A DNA stretch of 64,000 bases, taken from contig NZ_BMXF01000009.1 of NCBI RefSeq assembly GCF_014651615.1, positions 1 through 64,000 on the forward strand. The letters run 5' to 3'. This document shows, in pieces, positions 16,997-25,536 of the stretch. Below the pieces are notes generated by a model, which saw only the letters and a list, made by a program, of their open reading frames with translations, ran no database searches and was not told where the DNA came from. The translations under genes were made by a program, and so were the position numbers. How positions within the stretch are numbered: the stretch's first letter is position 1; each line of letters starts with the position of its first letter. Source of the stretch: Persicitalea jodogahamensis. GTDB taxonomy: Bacteria; Bacteroidota; Bacteroidia; Cytophagales; Spirosomataceae.

Positions 16997-18585
16997 TACT
17001 CTTTGTTACTATCGACCTTGATCCGTTCCTCACGATTGGCCAGTTCCCAGGCGGTATAGAAAACCAACTTGACGATAGGCGCCTGCTTGTCGAACATAAT
17101 CTTCTCGACATCGTCGCCGGGACGGTGGTAGTCTTCGTGGACACCCGTGAAGTAGAAAATCACCGGGATGCCTTTCTTGGCAAAATTGTAGTGGTCGGAG
17201 CGGTAGTAGAAGCGGTTCGGGTCTTTGGGGTCGTTGAAAGTATAGTCCAGCTTGTAGCCCACGTGTGCTTCGTTGGCCGCCTCGCTGATGGCGTGGAGCT
17301 CAGAAGACAGCTTGTCGGAGCCGATGATGTAGACGTACTTGGGGTCTTCGGCGTGTTCCTTATCCACGCGGCCAATCATGTCGATGTTCAGGTCGGCCAC
17401 GGTATTCTCCAGAGGCAGCAGCGGATTTTCCGAATAGTAGGCCGAGCCGAAAAGCCCCTTCTCTTCACCCGTCACATTCAGGAACAGGATGCTGCGGCGC
17501 GGACCGTTGCCGTCGGCCTTGGCCTGACTGAATGCCTCGGCCAGTTCCAGCAGCGAAACGGTACCCGAGCCGTCGTCGTCGGCTCCATTATTGATTTGGC
17601 CGTCCGACGAAATACCGATGTGATCCAGGTGCGCCGAAATGACAACTACCTCGTCTTTCTTGTCGGTACCTTCCAGAAATCCCGCCACATTTTCGGTACC
17701 TATGGTTTCGCTTTTGCGCTCCACTTTCAGCGACACGGTGCCGATGGGCCCCCTAGTTACTGGAATACCTTTCTTGTCGATGTCTTCCTGCAGTCCTTTC
17801 AGTTTCTTCGGTGAAGTGCGGAGCAGGGCCGCCCCTACTTCGGGAGAAACGGTGAAAACCGCCATATTGCTGAGCGATTCCTGAACGGGCTTCATGCTCA
17901 TGCGATTCATGCGCCGGGCCATGATGGCCCGCTGCTTCACCAGTTGCTCAAACTCCTTGCCGTCTTTCTCCGACACCATAAATACGTACTTCGCGCCCTT
18001 GGCTATAGCCGTCGCGGCTTTCTTTTGCCACGACTGCGGTCCGCTCCAGCTCGAAGCCTGGTCGCTGTCGTTGATGTAGTACTTGCCGCTGCGGTCTTTC
18101 GGCTCGCCCTCCAGAATTACGACCGCTTTACCCGTCACGTCCAGATCTGCATAGTCGTTATAGGGGGCGGCTTCAATGCCGTAGCCCGCAAAAACCGTCG
18201 GAGCCGACACCTCGCTGTCGGTACTTAGCAATCCGTTGAGATAGAAATCCTCGTTGAATGCGAATTTCCGGCCGTCGGCCTTGACATACACATCGCCCCA
18301 GGTTTTTTGGTAAAGGTCATAGTGTTGGTAGTAGCTCTTGGCTCCGGCGCTATCGGTGGCGATGGGCGCGAGGCCATACATTTTAAAGTGTTTCGACACG
18401 TAGTCGGCGGCTTTCTTCTGGCCTTCCGAACCCGTGTCACGACCTTCCAGGCTGTCGGAGGCAATGATGACCAGGTGTTTTTTAAGGTCAGTGGGAGTGA
18501 TCGTTTCGGCGTATTTGGTGGCCGTATCCTGGGCCTGGCCGAGGGTGGCGGATAGTAGCAGACCGCCGAGAAGGTATTTGTTCAT
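16996..18585 (-). CDS. Secreted M28-family zinc aminopeptidase with PA domain
   Basis: The 529-residue protein starts at ATG 18585 with a signal peptide ending GQAQ. A protease-associated domain occupies roughly residues 120-280, followed by the M28 catalytic core. Zinc ligands are visible: H and D in SAHLDHIG, D in NNGADDDGSG, the EE pair in TGEEKGLFGS, D in NIDMIGR and the late H in YRSDHYNFAKKGIPV. It acts in the periplasm or outside the cell, releasing N-terminal residues from peptides. Substrate specificity cannot be told. Confidence 0.92.
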   Translation of the reverse strand: MNKYLLGGLLLSATLGQAQDTATKYAETITPTDLKKHLVIIASDSLEGRDTGSEGQKKAADYVSKHFKMYGLAPIATDSAGAKSYYQHYDLYQKTWGDVYVKADGRKFAFNEDFYLNGLLSTDSEVSAPTVFAGYGIEAAPYNDYADLDVTGKAVVILEGEPKDRSGKYYINDSDQASSWSGPQSWQKKAATAIAKGAKYVFMVSEKDGKEFEQLVKQRAIMARRMNRMSMKPVQESLSNMAVFTVSPEVGAALLRTSPKKLKGLQEDIDKKGIPVTRGPIGTVSLKVERKSETIGTENVAGFLEGTDKKDEVVVISAHLDHIGISSDGQINNGADDDGSGTVSLLELAEAFSQAKADGNGPRRSILFLNVTGEEKGLFGSAYYSENPLLPLENTVADLNIDMIGRVDKEHAEDPKYVYIIGSDKLSSELHAISEAANEAHVGYKLDYTFNDPKDPNRFYYRSDHYNFAKKGIPVIFYFTGVHEDYHRPGDDVEKIMFDKQAPIVKLVFYTAWELANREERIKVDSNKE

Positions 18586-18619
18586 TTTCAAAGAATTGGA
18601 TTGAATCGATACAAAAACG

Positions 18620-18666
18620 AAAAAAGGATTCGCTTCATTCGTTTGTAAGACAAATAAAGCGAATCC
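18620..18666 (-). terminator. Terminator of the PA14 sulfatase gene
   Basis: GGATTCGCTT (18626-18635) pairs with AAGCGAATCC (18657-18666) and an inner TTTGT/ACAAA helix strengthens it. On the minus strand it is followed by six T (complement of 18625-18620). It lies about 40 bases past the stop at 18707. Confidence 0.8.
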
Positions 18667-18706
18667 CTAGCCTAACGCAAAAAACAACTACGATCGGTGC
18701 GCAGGT

Positions 18707-20782
18707 TTATTGATGAAAGAAAAGCCCAGCCATCTCCATCGAACTACCTCCCGCCTTCCTGCAGGAAAGCTCCAAACTACCCTTCGCCTTGCCGGATTTG
18801 TGATAATAAACCGTAAACGGGTGGTAACCCGCCGCTAGTTTCATGTCGCCAGACTGCTGATTTCCGGCGGTAGTACCGTGGCTGTTGTCGATCACAAGAG
18901 CCTGGTGTATTCTGAGAATAAAACCGCCATCCGCGCTCATATCAAAGGTATAAGTACCGTCCTCCGGAATTTTCAGAAAGCCCTCGTAGGCGACCATGCC
19001 TGCATGTAGTTTAGTTTTGGAAATATCGAGCGTTGCGGAGGTTCCCTGGCCCTTGAACTGTGCGTCAGTCAGCGCCGATACCCACGGGAAATCGCCCGCC
19101 GCGGTGTGCCACTTCATCCCAGCCTGCATCTTTCCGCCGGGGTCGACTGCGGGTACCAGTGCGTCGTCGTAGGGTCGTTTGGCTTCTTTATCGGGTCGGC
19201 GAATTTGCAGGACCCGATTTTTGAATTCCTGCTGCAAAGCGGCGTACTTTTTATCCGAAGCCAGGTTTTTAGTTTCCTGCGGATCGGCTACCACGTCGTA
19301 GATCTCGAAATCGTCATCGGCTCCGGCGATATTGTATCGCACGCCGACTAGGTTGCCTTTCCGGATTTTCTGCATCTGATTTCTTTTTCGGGAGCGGTGA
19401 TTAGGCGAAAACTCCTCGAAATCGGGTGTCTTGCCATTTTGGTCGTACTCAATGTACACGGTACTTTCCTGCCGCTTTCCCTTACCGCTCAGTTCCGGCA
19501 GCAGCGACACACCATCCAGCCGGGCAGGGGCGGCTATACCTGCTGCATCGGCAAACGTAGCCAGCCAGTCATAGGAGGCACTCGGGCTGGCAATCGTCTG
19601 TCCGCCGGGGATGCGGCCCGGCCAGCGTACCAGCGTGGGCATCCGCACGCCACCTTCCCATAAGTCGCGCTTGATCCCGTCGAAAGGGCCGAAGCTGTTG
19701 AAAAAAGTGGGGACGTAATCTACGTAAGAATCGGGAAGATAGGACTCGACGGACGGCCCGTTGTCGGACATGAACACGACCATGGTGTTGTCGTCAATTT
19801 TTAAATCTTTCAACAACGTCATGATGTCGCCGATGCCGTCGTCGATGCGGCGACAGGAGGTAGCGTAGCGCTTGTAGGTGTCGGGCCAGGCCACTTCCGG
19901 GGTTTGCGGGTTTTTATCATCGTCATAGGTTGCGTTGGCGTAATCGGGATGGATGAACGAGTCGGGTGTACCCGAGGCCGTCGTGATCATTTGTCCCGGC
20001 TTGCCTGTCCACTGCAGGCCGCCTTTCAGGCCGCCGCCCTTTGGATACGCCTGGGTGGGTACTTCCAGTACAGCATGAGGCGTGTCGTAAGCCAGATAGA
20101 GAAAGAACGGTTCATTGGGAGCGGACTTCTTTGTCCCGGTAATCCACCGCTTGGCGGCGGCGGTCCACAGGTCGGTGGTGTAGCACTTATCGAGCTGGTC
20201 GCCGATATTGGTTTTGTCTTCCCACACCTCCTTCGCGCCCCGGTAAATTCCTTCCTTAGGGTAGTGTTCGTGGCCGTCGCGGTGGCGGATGTAGGCAAAC
20301 GAATAATCAAAGCCCCGGTTGAGGGGGTGGGCGGGCCAGTTGGGTTCGTTGTCAGTTTGTCCCTGTAATCCCCACTTGCCCACCAGAGCCGTGCGGTAAC
20401 CCGCCTGCTTCAGCACCGAAGGCATGGTGTAGGTATCCTGTAGGGCCTTATCGAACTGATTGTCGCGCACGTTAGCGTGGCCCTGACTTACGCCCAGCAT
20501 AATCGACGACCGCGACGGCGCGCAGACGGGCGCGGCGCAGTAGTGGTGGGTCAGCGTAGCTCCGCCCGCGGCCATTGCATCCAGGGCGGGGGTATATTCC
20601 CAGGGTTCGCTGCGGTCGTTTTTCTGCTTGCGCTGATTTTGCCAGAAAGTACCCACATCACCCCATCCCATATCATCGACCAGGATGAAAATTACGTTGG
20701 GCTGTTTTTGAGCGGAGGCAGTTGTCTGGCTAAAAACGGCCAGGAGCATAAGAAGTGAAAGGACGCGTGCGGTCATTGTCAT
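18707..20782 (-). CDS. Secreted arylsulfatase with C-terminal PA14-like domain
   Basis: The 691-residue protein has a signal peptide (to about residue 25), the metal-binding DD pair (36-37) and the sulfatase signature C87-APSR, whose cysteine is oxidised to formylglycine by a maturase. The core runs to about residue 545 with the usual GKWG and DNGP...E blocks. The last 140 residues (YEGFLKIPEDGTYTFDMSADGG...ASGYHPFTVYYHK-like) form a PA14-type carbohydrate-binding domain. It probably desulfates polysaccharides; no maturase gene is in the window. A second ATG at 20776 is equally possible. Confidence 0.92.
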   Translation of the reverse strand: MTMTARVLSLLMLLAVFSQTTASAQKQPNVIFILVDDMGWGDVGTFWQNQRKQKNDRSEPWEYTPALDAMAAGGATLTHHYCAAPVCAPSRSSIMLGVSQGHANVRDNQFDKALQDTYTMPSVLKQAGYRTALVGKWGLQGQTDNEPNWPAHPLNRGFDYSFAYIRHRDGHEHYPKEGIYRGAKEVWEDKTNIGDQLDKCYTTDLWTAAAKRWITGTKKSAPNEPFFLYLAYDTPHAVLEVPTQAYPKGGGLKGGLQWTGKPGQMITTASGTPDSFIHPDYANATYDDDKNPQTPEVAWPDTYKRYATSCRRIDDGIGDIMTLLKDLKIDDNTMVVFMSDNGPSVESYLPDSYVDYVPTFFNSFGPFDGIKRDLWEGGVRMPTLVRWPGRIPGGQTIASPSASYDWLATFADAAGIAAPARLDGVSLLPELSGKGKRQESTVYIEYDQNGKTPDFEEFSPNHRSRKRNQMQKIRKGNLVGVRYNIAGADDDFEIYDVVADPQETKNLASDKKYAALQQEFKNRVLQIRRPDKEAKRPYDDALVPAVDPGGKMQAGMKWHTAAGDFPWVSALTDAQFKGQGTSATLDISKTKLHAGMVAYEGFLKIPEDGTYTFDMSADGGFILRIHQALVIDNSHGTTAGNQQSGDMKLAAGYHPFTVYYHKSGKAKGSLELSCRKAGGSSMEMAGLFFHQ

Positions 20783-20826
20783 TGGAGGTGGCTTGGTTTG
20801 TACTCAGGAAAGTAGGCACATAGTGC

Positions 20827-20854
20827 CAAATATACTCGTCCTGACACGAAACAA
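20827..20854 (-). promoter_or_regulatory. Promoter candidate for the PA14 sulfatase
   Basis: On the minus strand TTG (20854-20852), a 17-base spacer and TATATTTG (20834-20827) resemble the Bacteroidota -33/-7 pair. The -7 element is about 45 bases from the start codon at 20782. The spacer is at the short end of the accepted range. Confidence 0.45.
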
Positions 20855-20876
20855 GACCCAAACTGAGCAGTTTGCG

Positions 20877-20884
20877 TACCTTTG
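20877..20884 (+). promoter_or_regulatory. -7 element of the toxin-antitoxin operon
   Basis: TACCTTTG matches TAnnTTTG and lies 42 bases before the antitoxin start at 20926. No TTG at the -33 spacing is evident. It is divergent from the sulfatase promoter about 45 bases to the left. Confidence 0.45.
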
Positions 20885-20925
20885 AACGAAAAAACGGATC
20901 GATGACGTTTTAAAAAATAAAGATT

Positions 20926-21117
20926 ATGGCGACTGTATTGGATAAGGAAACGGTAAAGGAAGCACTCCGCGAGTTGATTCACGAAGAACCCGATACCTTC
21001 AAAACTTTGCTCAAAGAGATTTTTACTGAGGAGAACTCAGGTAACGACGAGGAGTTCGATAGACTCCTGAAAGAAAACTTCGAGAAATACGGGGATACCT
21101 TCCGGGCCTTGGCATGA
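20926..21117 (+). CDS. Putative antitoxin of a Doc-type toxin
   Basis: The 63-residue acidic, helical protein (core LRELIHEEPDTFKTLLKEIF, then a DDE-rich tail) resembles short antitoxins found before Doc or similar toxins in Bacteroidota and cyanobacteria. Its TGA overlaps the toxin ATG by four bases (ATGA), indicating coupled translation. No Phd-type DNA-binding motif is obvious, so autoregulation is uncertain. Assignment rests on context and composition. Confidence 0.75.
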   Translation: MATVLDKETVKEALRELIHEEPDTFKTLLKEIFTEENSGNDEEFDRLLKENFEKYGDTFRALA

Positions 21118-21524
21118 TCCTATATTTGACCAAAGCGCAGGTAATCAAGATCAACAAATCGACCGTTGAAATACACGGAGGCAACTTTGTGCCTCCGCAC
21201 AATTTCTTACACGAAGAAAACCTGGATTATCTACTGGAAGCAGTGAAAGCTGAAATGTTTGGGGCGCCGTTGTACCCGACTATCGCGGATAAAGCGGCGA
21301 TATACTGTTTCAATATTATTGGCAATCACGTTTTTACGGATGGCAACAAGCGGACAGGATTGGGCGCAGCCCTGCAATTTCTGAGCCTGAACGGTCATTA
21401 CCTTGTCCCTGAGGTGACCAATTCAGTTTTGACCACCTTTATCCTCAAACTAGCCTCCGGCGAGTCCAGCCTGGACGAATGCCGGGCGTGGTTTGCGGCG
21501 CATGTAGTTGAGAATACGCGATGA
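21114..21524 (+). CDS. doc: Doc/Fic-fold toxin (death-on-curing family)
   Basis: The 136-residue protein carries the Fic-fold motif HVFTDGNKRTGLGAALQFLSLNG (written here in two parts: HVFTDGNKRT, then GLGAALQFL). The Doc hallmark is K in place of the glycine of HPFxxGNGR, which in phage P1 Doc goes with kinase activity on EF-Tu instead of AMPylation. Here the residue before the NK pair is G, as in Fic, rather than Doc's A. It is translated in overlap with the antitoxin. The pair is flanked by unrelated genes. Confidence 0.85.
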   Translation: MILYLTKAQVIKINKSTVEIHGGNFVPPHNFLHEENLDYLLEAVKAEMFGAPLYPTIADKAAIYCFNIIGNHVFTDGNKRTGLGAALQFLSLNGHYLVPEVTNSVLTTFILKLASGESSLDECRAWFAAHVVENTR

Positions 21525-21554
21525 CTACCCGGGTTGGCCAACCACAACCCGTGT

Positions 21555-21959
21555 CTAGTAGGCCTTCAACTCCCTCGCAATACTACTGACGAGTACCGTG
21601 TCTTTTTCGATTTGCAGGAAGAAGTACTTGTCGAGAGCCGTACCGTTAGTAAAATAACCGAACCGGAACGTTCTGTTTCCCGACACTTCGGTCAGCCGGA
21701 GTTCGTAACTCCCGTCCGAATCGGGAAAAGATTTGTACCTCGCGCTTTGCCGGTAGATGACTCCTGCGGCAAGATTTTCTTTCTCGGCCAGTAGTCTGGT
21801 ACCTGCCGAACCCACCGCCACTACCTGTACTTTGGGTATTTCTGCGCTGGTGTTGTTGCGCAGCTCGATGATCATGGACTTGTCTTCCTCCGACCGGCAG
21901 CCAGTGATAGAAAGCAGCAACAGTACAATTAATGTATGGGACAGGAGGTACTTTTTCAT
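21555..21959 (-). CDS. Small lipoprotein, unknown function
   Basis: The 134-residue product has a lipoprotein signal (LLLLSITGC, Cys21). The mature domain reads as a short beta-sandwich-like fold beginning IELRNNTSAEIPKVQVVAVG, reminiscent of small extracytoplasmic proteins in this phylum, but I recognise no family. A minus-strand TATCTTTG (22001-21994) lies 35 bases upstream and is a likely -7 element. It converges with the toxin gene. Confidence 0.7.
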   Translation of the reverse strand: MKKYLLSHTLIVLLLLSITGCRSEEDKSMIIELRNNTSAEIPKVQVVAVGSAGTRLLAEKENLAAGVIYRQSARYKSFPDSDGSYELRLTEVSGNRTFRFGYFTNGTALDKYFFLQIEKDTVLVSSIARELKAY

Positions 21960-22090
21960 TGTTTTTCGCTTTTGCCAAGTGCGGACATAGCGACAAAGAT
22001 AAGGTACCTGGGGGTTCAGTGCTCGCAGGGAATATAATTAGTCATTAGAGAACCCCTGGGAACGGCTTTGTAGTACCAAACCCTCCTCCC

Positions 22091-23587
22091 ATGACGAATT
22101 CCCAACGCATCGGTTTCTGGGGCGGCTTGCTGGTCGCCTTTTTTATTGTGATCATGCCCACACCCGAAGGCATGGCCATTACCGCGCAACGAGCCGTGGC
22201 CGTGACGGTGCTGATGGCCATCTGGTGGCTCACCGAGGCGATTCCGATTTACGTCACAGCCTTTGTGCCGATGGCACTTTTCCCGCTGCTGGGCGTACTG
22301 GAAACCGACGACGTGGCCGAAAGCTACGGCCACAGCTACGTCATCATGCTGCTGTGCGGTTTTTTCATCGCCAAGGTCATCGAATCGCAGCAACTCCACC
22401 GACGTATTGCCCTCACCGTTCTGAAAAGTCTGGGCAGTAACCAGCAACGCATCATCCTAAGCTTTATGTTGGTGGCGGCGTTCCTGTCCATGTGGATTGC
22501 CAACGTGGCGGTAGTGCTGCTCATGCTACCCATCGCCACGGCGGTCATCGCCAAGACCGACGAGGCTGAGGGTGACACTACCTCGCAGTTTGGTCTGGCG
22601 CTAATGTTGGCTACGGCCTACGCCTGCAGCATCGGGGGCACGGCCACGCTCATCGGTACGCCCGTCAACATGGTGTTTGCGGGCATCGTGAGCGAGCTGT
22701 TTCCCGCCGCGCCGGAAATTAACTTCTTCACCTGGCTCAAAATCGGCTTTCCGATGGTCGTGGTGTTCATCCCGGTCATCTGGATTTACATCATCAGGTA
22801 CTTCAGGATTTCCACCAAAGTTAAAATCGACAACACCGTCTTCGCCCGCGAACTGGCGACTCTCGGCCCGATGACCGACGGCGAGAAAAAGGCCTTTGGC
22901 GTATTTCTGTTCACGGCCGTCGGCTGGGTCTTTCGCAGCGATTTCGATTTCGGCTCGTTCCGGGTGACGGGCTGGGGTACCTGGCTGGGCGTGGGCGACT
23001 ACGTCCACGACGCCACGGTGGCTGTCGTCGGGGCTATCATGCTTTTTGCGATGACTAACAAAAAAACGGGTAAGCCGTTGCTAACCTGGCAGGAAGCCAC
23101 CACGGTTCCGTGGGGGGTAGTTATGATTGTGGGCGGTGGCTACGCCATTGCCCGCAGTTTTCAAAAAACGGGGCTGGCTGGCTGGATCGGGCAGCAGGTG
23201 GACTTCATCGGTGCCTATTCGCCCCTCCTGATTTTGCTGCTCGTAACTACCTTCATCGTATTTCTGACCGAAATAAACTCCAACACCGCCACGGCCAACA
23301 TCTTCCTGCCCGTGCTGGCGGCGGTCGCCGTGGCGGCGGGCATCAATCCGCTGTTCCTGATGATCCCGGCGACCTTTGCCTGTTCGTTCGCTTTCATGAT
23401 GCCGTCCGGGACGGGAACCAATACGGTGATTTTTGCCAGCGGGAAGGTGTCTATTCCCGAAATGGCCAAATGCGGACTGTGGCTGAACCTGATTTCGGTC
23501 GTGCTGCTGACGGCCTTGCTGTATTTCGTAGTGATTCCGATTTTGGGGCTGGAGATGACACTGCCGGGCTGGATAGAAGGGAAGTAA
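22091..23587 (+). CDS. SLC13/DASS-family anion transporter
   Basis: The 498-residue, about twelve-helix protein belongs to the divalent-anion:Na+ symporter family (dicarboxylates, sulfate). Family blocks include TEAIPIYVTAF, GGTATLIGTPVNMVFAGI and the second SNT motif in EINSNTATANIFLPV. The first SNT motif, expected in SMWISNT, reads SMWIANV here (A137-N138-V139), so two of three residues of one substrate/sodium loop differ. It precedes a lyase-like gene and a sulfatase on the same strand; sulfate or an organic acid are both possible substrates. Confidence 0.88.
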   Translation: MTNSQRIGFWGGLLVAFFIVIMPTPEGMAITAQRAVAVTVLMAIWWLTEAIPIYVTAFVPMALFPLLGVLETDDVAESYGHSYVIMLLCGFFIAKVIESQQLHRRIALTVLKSLGSNQQRIILSFMLVAAFLSMWIANVAVVLLMLPIATAVIAKTDEAEGDTTSQFGLALMLATAYACSIGGTATLIGTPVNMVFAGIVSELFPAAPEINFFTWLKIGFPMVVVFIPVIWIYIIRYFRISTKVKIDNTVFARELATLGPMTDGEKKAFGVFLFTAVGWVFRSDFDFGSFRVTGWGTWLGVGDYVHDATVAVVGAIMLFAMTNKKTGKPLLTWQEATTVPWGVVMIVGGGYAIARSFQKTGLAGWIGQQVDFIGAYSPLLILLLVTTFIVFLTEINSNTATANIFLPVLAAVAVAAGINPLFLMIPATFACSFAFMMPSGTGTNTVIFASGKVSIPEMAKCGLWLNLISVVLLTALLYFVVIPILGLEMTLPGWIEGK

Positions 23588-23704
23588 GGGCTGTCATGTC
23601 GAGATATTATTTTAGGTTGGGTATGATAATTACACAAGCGACAACACCGGACATTACCAGTCCATTTTCGTCATCACCGTTGATTTAGAGAGCACTTTCA
23701 TACT

Positions 23705-25492
23705 ATGAAAACAACAACTATTCTCCTGATGCTGCTTGGCCCAGCCCTCAGCACCGCCTATTCCCAAACCTACCGGGACGCCCACATCCGCTACGAACCC
23801 GTCCAGCTTACGACAGACGAGAAGGAGGTACTTTCTGAATCTCTACAGAAGCAGCACGAAAAGTACGACCCGGCGGAACAGATGATTACCAGCACGCTCA
23901 AAAACTACTACCAGTACCATACCGACGCCACCGACGGGGTACTTCACCAAACGCGCGGCTCAATGAGCTACGCCCTGGACCTGCTCGATCTGGACGACCC
24001 AAAGCGGGCTGCGTTCAACTATCAGCAGCGGGCCTTCGACATCATCCGCAAGACCATTTCGCTGCAGGATACCGTGCGCGCCAACAAGACCTACGGCATC
24101 TGGCCCTACTACCTTGAAGAGCCGCTGGCTACCAAGAAGTCGCCCGCCGACTGGAACTGGGCCGATTTTCTGGGCGTGTCGCTGCTGGATATTTACATGG
24201 GCCATCAGCAGAAACTACCCGCTGATTTGAAAGAGATGATTAAGAACTCTCTGATCCGTGCCGCCGAGTCCATTCAGAAGCGTAACGTGGGGCCGGGCTA
24301 CACCAATATCGCCATCATGGGTACGTACACGACCTACCTGACCTCGCACCTTTTCGATTTGCCCAAGATGCAGGACTACGCCGCGAAACGTCTGCAGAAT
24401 TTTTACGAATACACCCTCGAAAACGGTTTTACGGAGTACAATAGCCCCACCTACACCCGCGTGGCCCTCGACGAGCTGGTGCGCATGAAAGACCACATCG
24501 TGGAGCCGGAGGCCAGGAAGAAAATCGACTACCTCTACGACCAGGCCTGGGACATGGTCGCCCGGCACTACCACAAGCCCTCGGGTCAGTGGGCGGGGCC
24601 GCACAGCCGCTCGTACAGTTCGCTGGTCAGGCCCGACTTCTACGCCATCCTGGACGAAGCTTCCGATGGCAAGATCAAACTACCCTACACCGAAAAACGC
24701 GGCGAGGTGAAGATCAGGCACGAAATTCCAAAAAAACTGCTGCCTTACTTTCTCGATCCAAAGTACCCCCGCACCGAGCGCGATGTGCTGAAAGTGGACG
24801 ACCCGCAGATCATTGGTATCAGCTACCTCACCGATAAGTACGCGATCTCCACCGCCAACCGTTCCAGCCTCTGGAACCAGCGACGGCCTTTCCTTGCCTA
24901 CTGGGGTACACCCGAGCAGCCGCATTACCTGCAGGTGCGAATGCTGCGCGACGACTATGATTTCAGCTCGGCCAGTTTTTATAGCGATCAAAAGGAAAAC
25001 GACGTCCTGGCTGCTATCACCTTCCTGACCAACGGCGGCGACAAGCACATCAGCATCGACCGTCTGCAGGAAGGTAAGTTCAGGGCCAAAGACCTGCGAC
25101 TGCGCTTTGAGTTTGGCAAAGTACCCGCCGCCGAGATGGTCCTGCCCGAGACTACCAACGCGCCGTTTACCATCGAAACGGGCGGTTTGCAATTTAGCAT
25201 TCTGATGTACCTGGCTGAGTTTGGCGGTATGAAGGGAAGGTGGGAGAAGGGCGGCAACGCTGACGCAGCCTGGGTGGATTATGTAGTTTACGCGGGCGAT
25301 GAAAAGGATTTTGACCTAAGCAGCATGAATGCCGCCGCGCTGGGCTTCGCTTTCCAGCTCACCGAAGCGGGGAGGCGCATCGAAATGAAGGAAATCGTTA
25401 CCTCTCAGCAGGGCGGTCAGCTTTCGGTGAAGTGGGAAGGGTTGAGCGTGTCGGTGCCTTTGAAACCGATGGAGCAGCCGAAGAATCTTTGA
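23705..25492 (+). CDS. Secreted alpha/alpha-toroid, polysaccharide lyase-like protein
   Basis: The 595-residue protein has a signal peptide (to about AYSQ). The N-terminal two thirds are helical with repeated W/Y-rich segments (YGIWPYYLEEP, NWADFLGVSLLDIY, GPGYTNIAIMGTYTTYL) and an FTEYNSPTYTRVALDEL block resembling the (alpha/alpha)-toroid of heparinase/alginate-lyase-type enzymes; the C-terminal third is beta-rich. Y, N and H residues near 240-300 could be catalytic. I do not know a named family. It sits 44 bases before a sulfatase, which supports a role in sulfated-glycan breakdown (inference). Confidence 0.65.
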   Translation: MKTTTILLMLLGPALSTAYSQTYRDAHIRYEPVQLTTDEKEVLSESLQKQHEKYDPAEQMITSTLKNYYQYHTDATDGVLHQTRGSMSYALDLLDLDDPKRAAFNYQQRAFDIIRKTISLQDTVRANKTYGIWPYYLEEPLATKKSPADWNWADFLGVSLLDIYMGHQQKLPADLKEMIKNSLIRAAESIQKRNVGPGYTNIAIMGTYTTYLTSHLFDLPKMQDYAAKRLQNFYEYTLENGFTEYNSPTYTRVALDELVRMKDHIVEPEARKKIDYLYDQAWDMVARHYHKPSGQWAGPHSRSYSSLVRPDFYAILDEASDGKIKLPYTEKRGEVKIRHEIPKKLLPYFLDPKYPRTERDVLKVDDPQIIGISYLTDKYAISTANRSSLWNQRRPFLAYWGTPEQPHYLQVRMLRDDYDFSSASFYSDQKENDVLAAITFLTNGGDKHISIDRLQEGKFRAKDLRLRFEFGKVPAAEMVLPETTNAPFTIETGGLQFSILMYLAEFGGMKGRWEKGGNADAAWVDYVVYAGDEKDFDLSSMNAAALGFAFQLTEAGRRIEMKEIVTSQQGGQLSVKWEGLSVSVPLKPMEQPKNL

Positions 25493-25536
25493 GTAAGGTA
25501 TGCCCTCGGCGGTCTTTCAATTGAACTCACCTTTCC

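Noticed and set aside
21528-21553. CGGGTTG/CAACCCG inverted repeat between toxin and lipoprotein genes
   Set aside because: A 7-bp stem without T-run, and the gap is only 30 bases; it may be a weak convergent terminator but support is thin.
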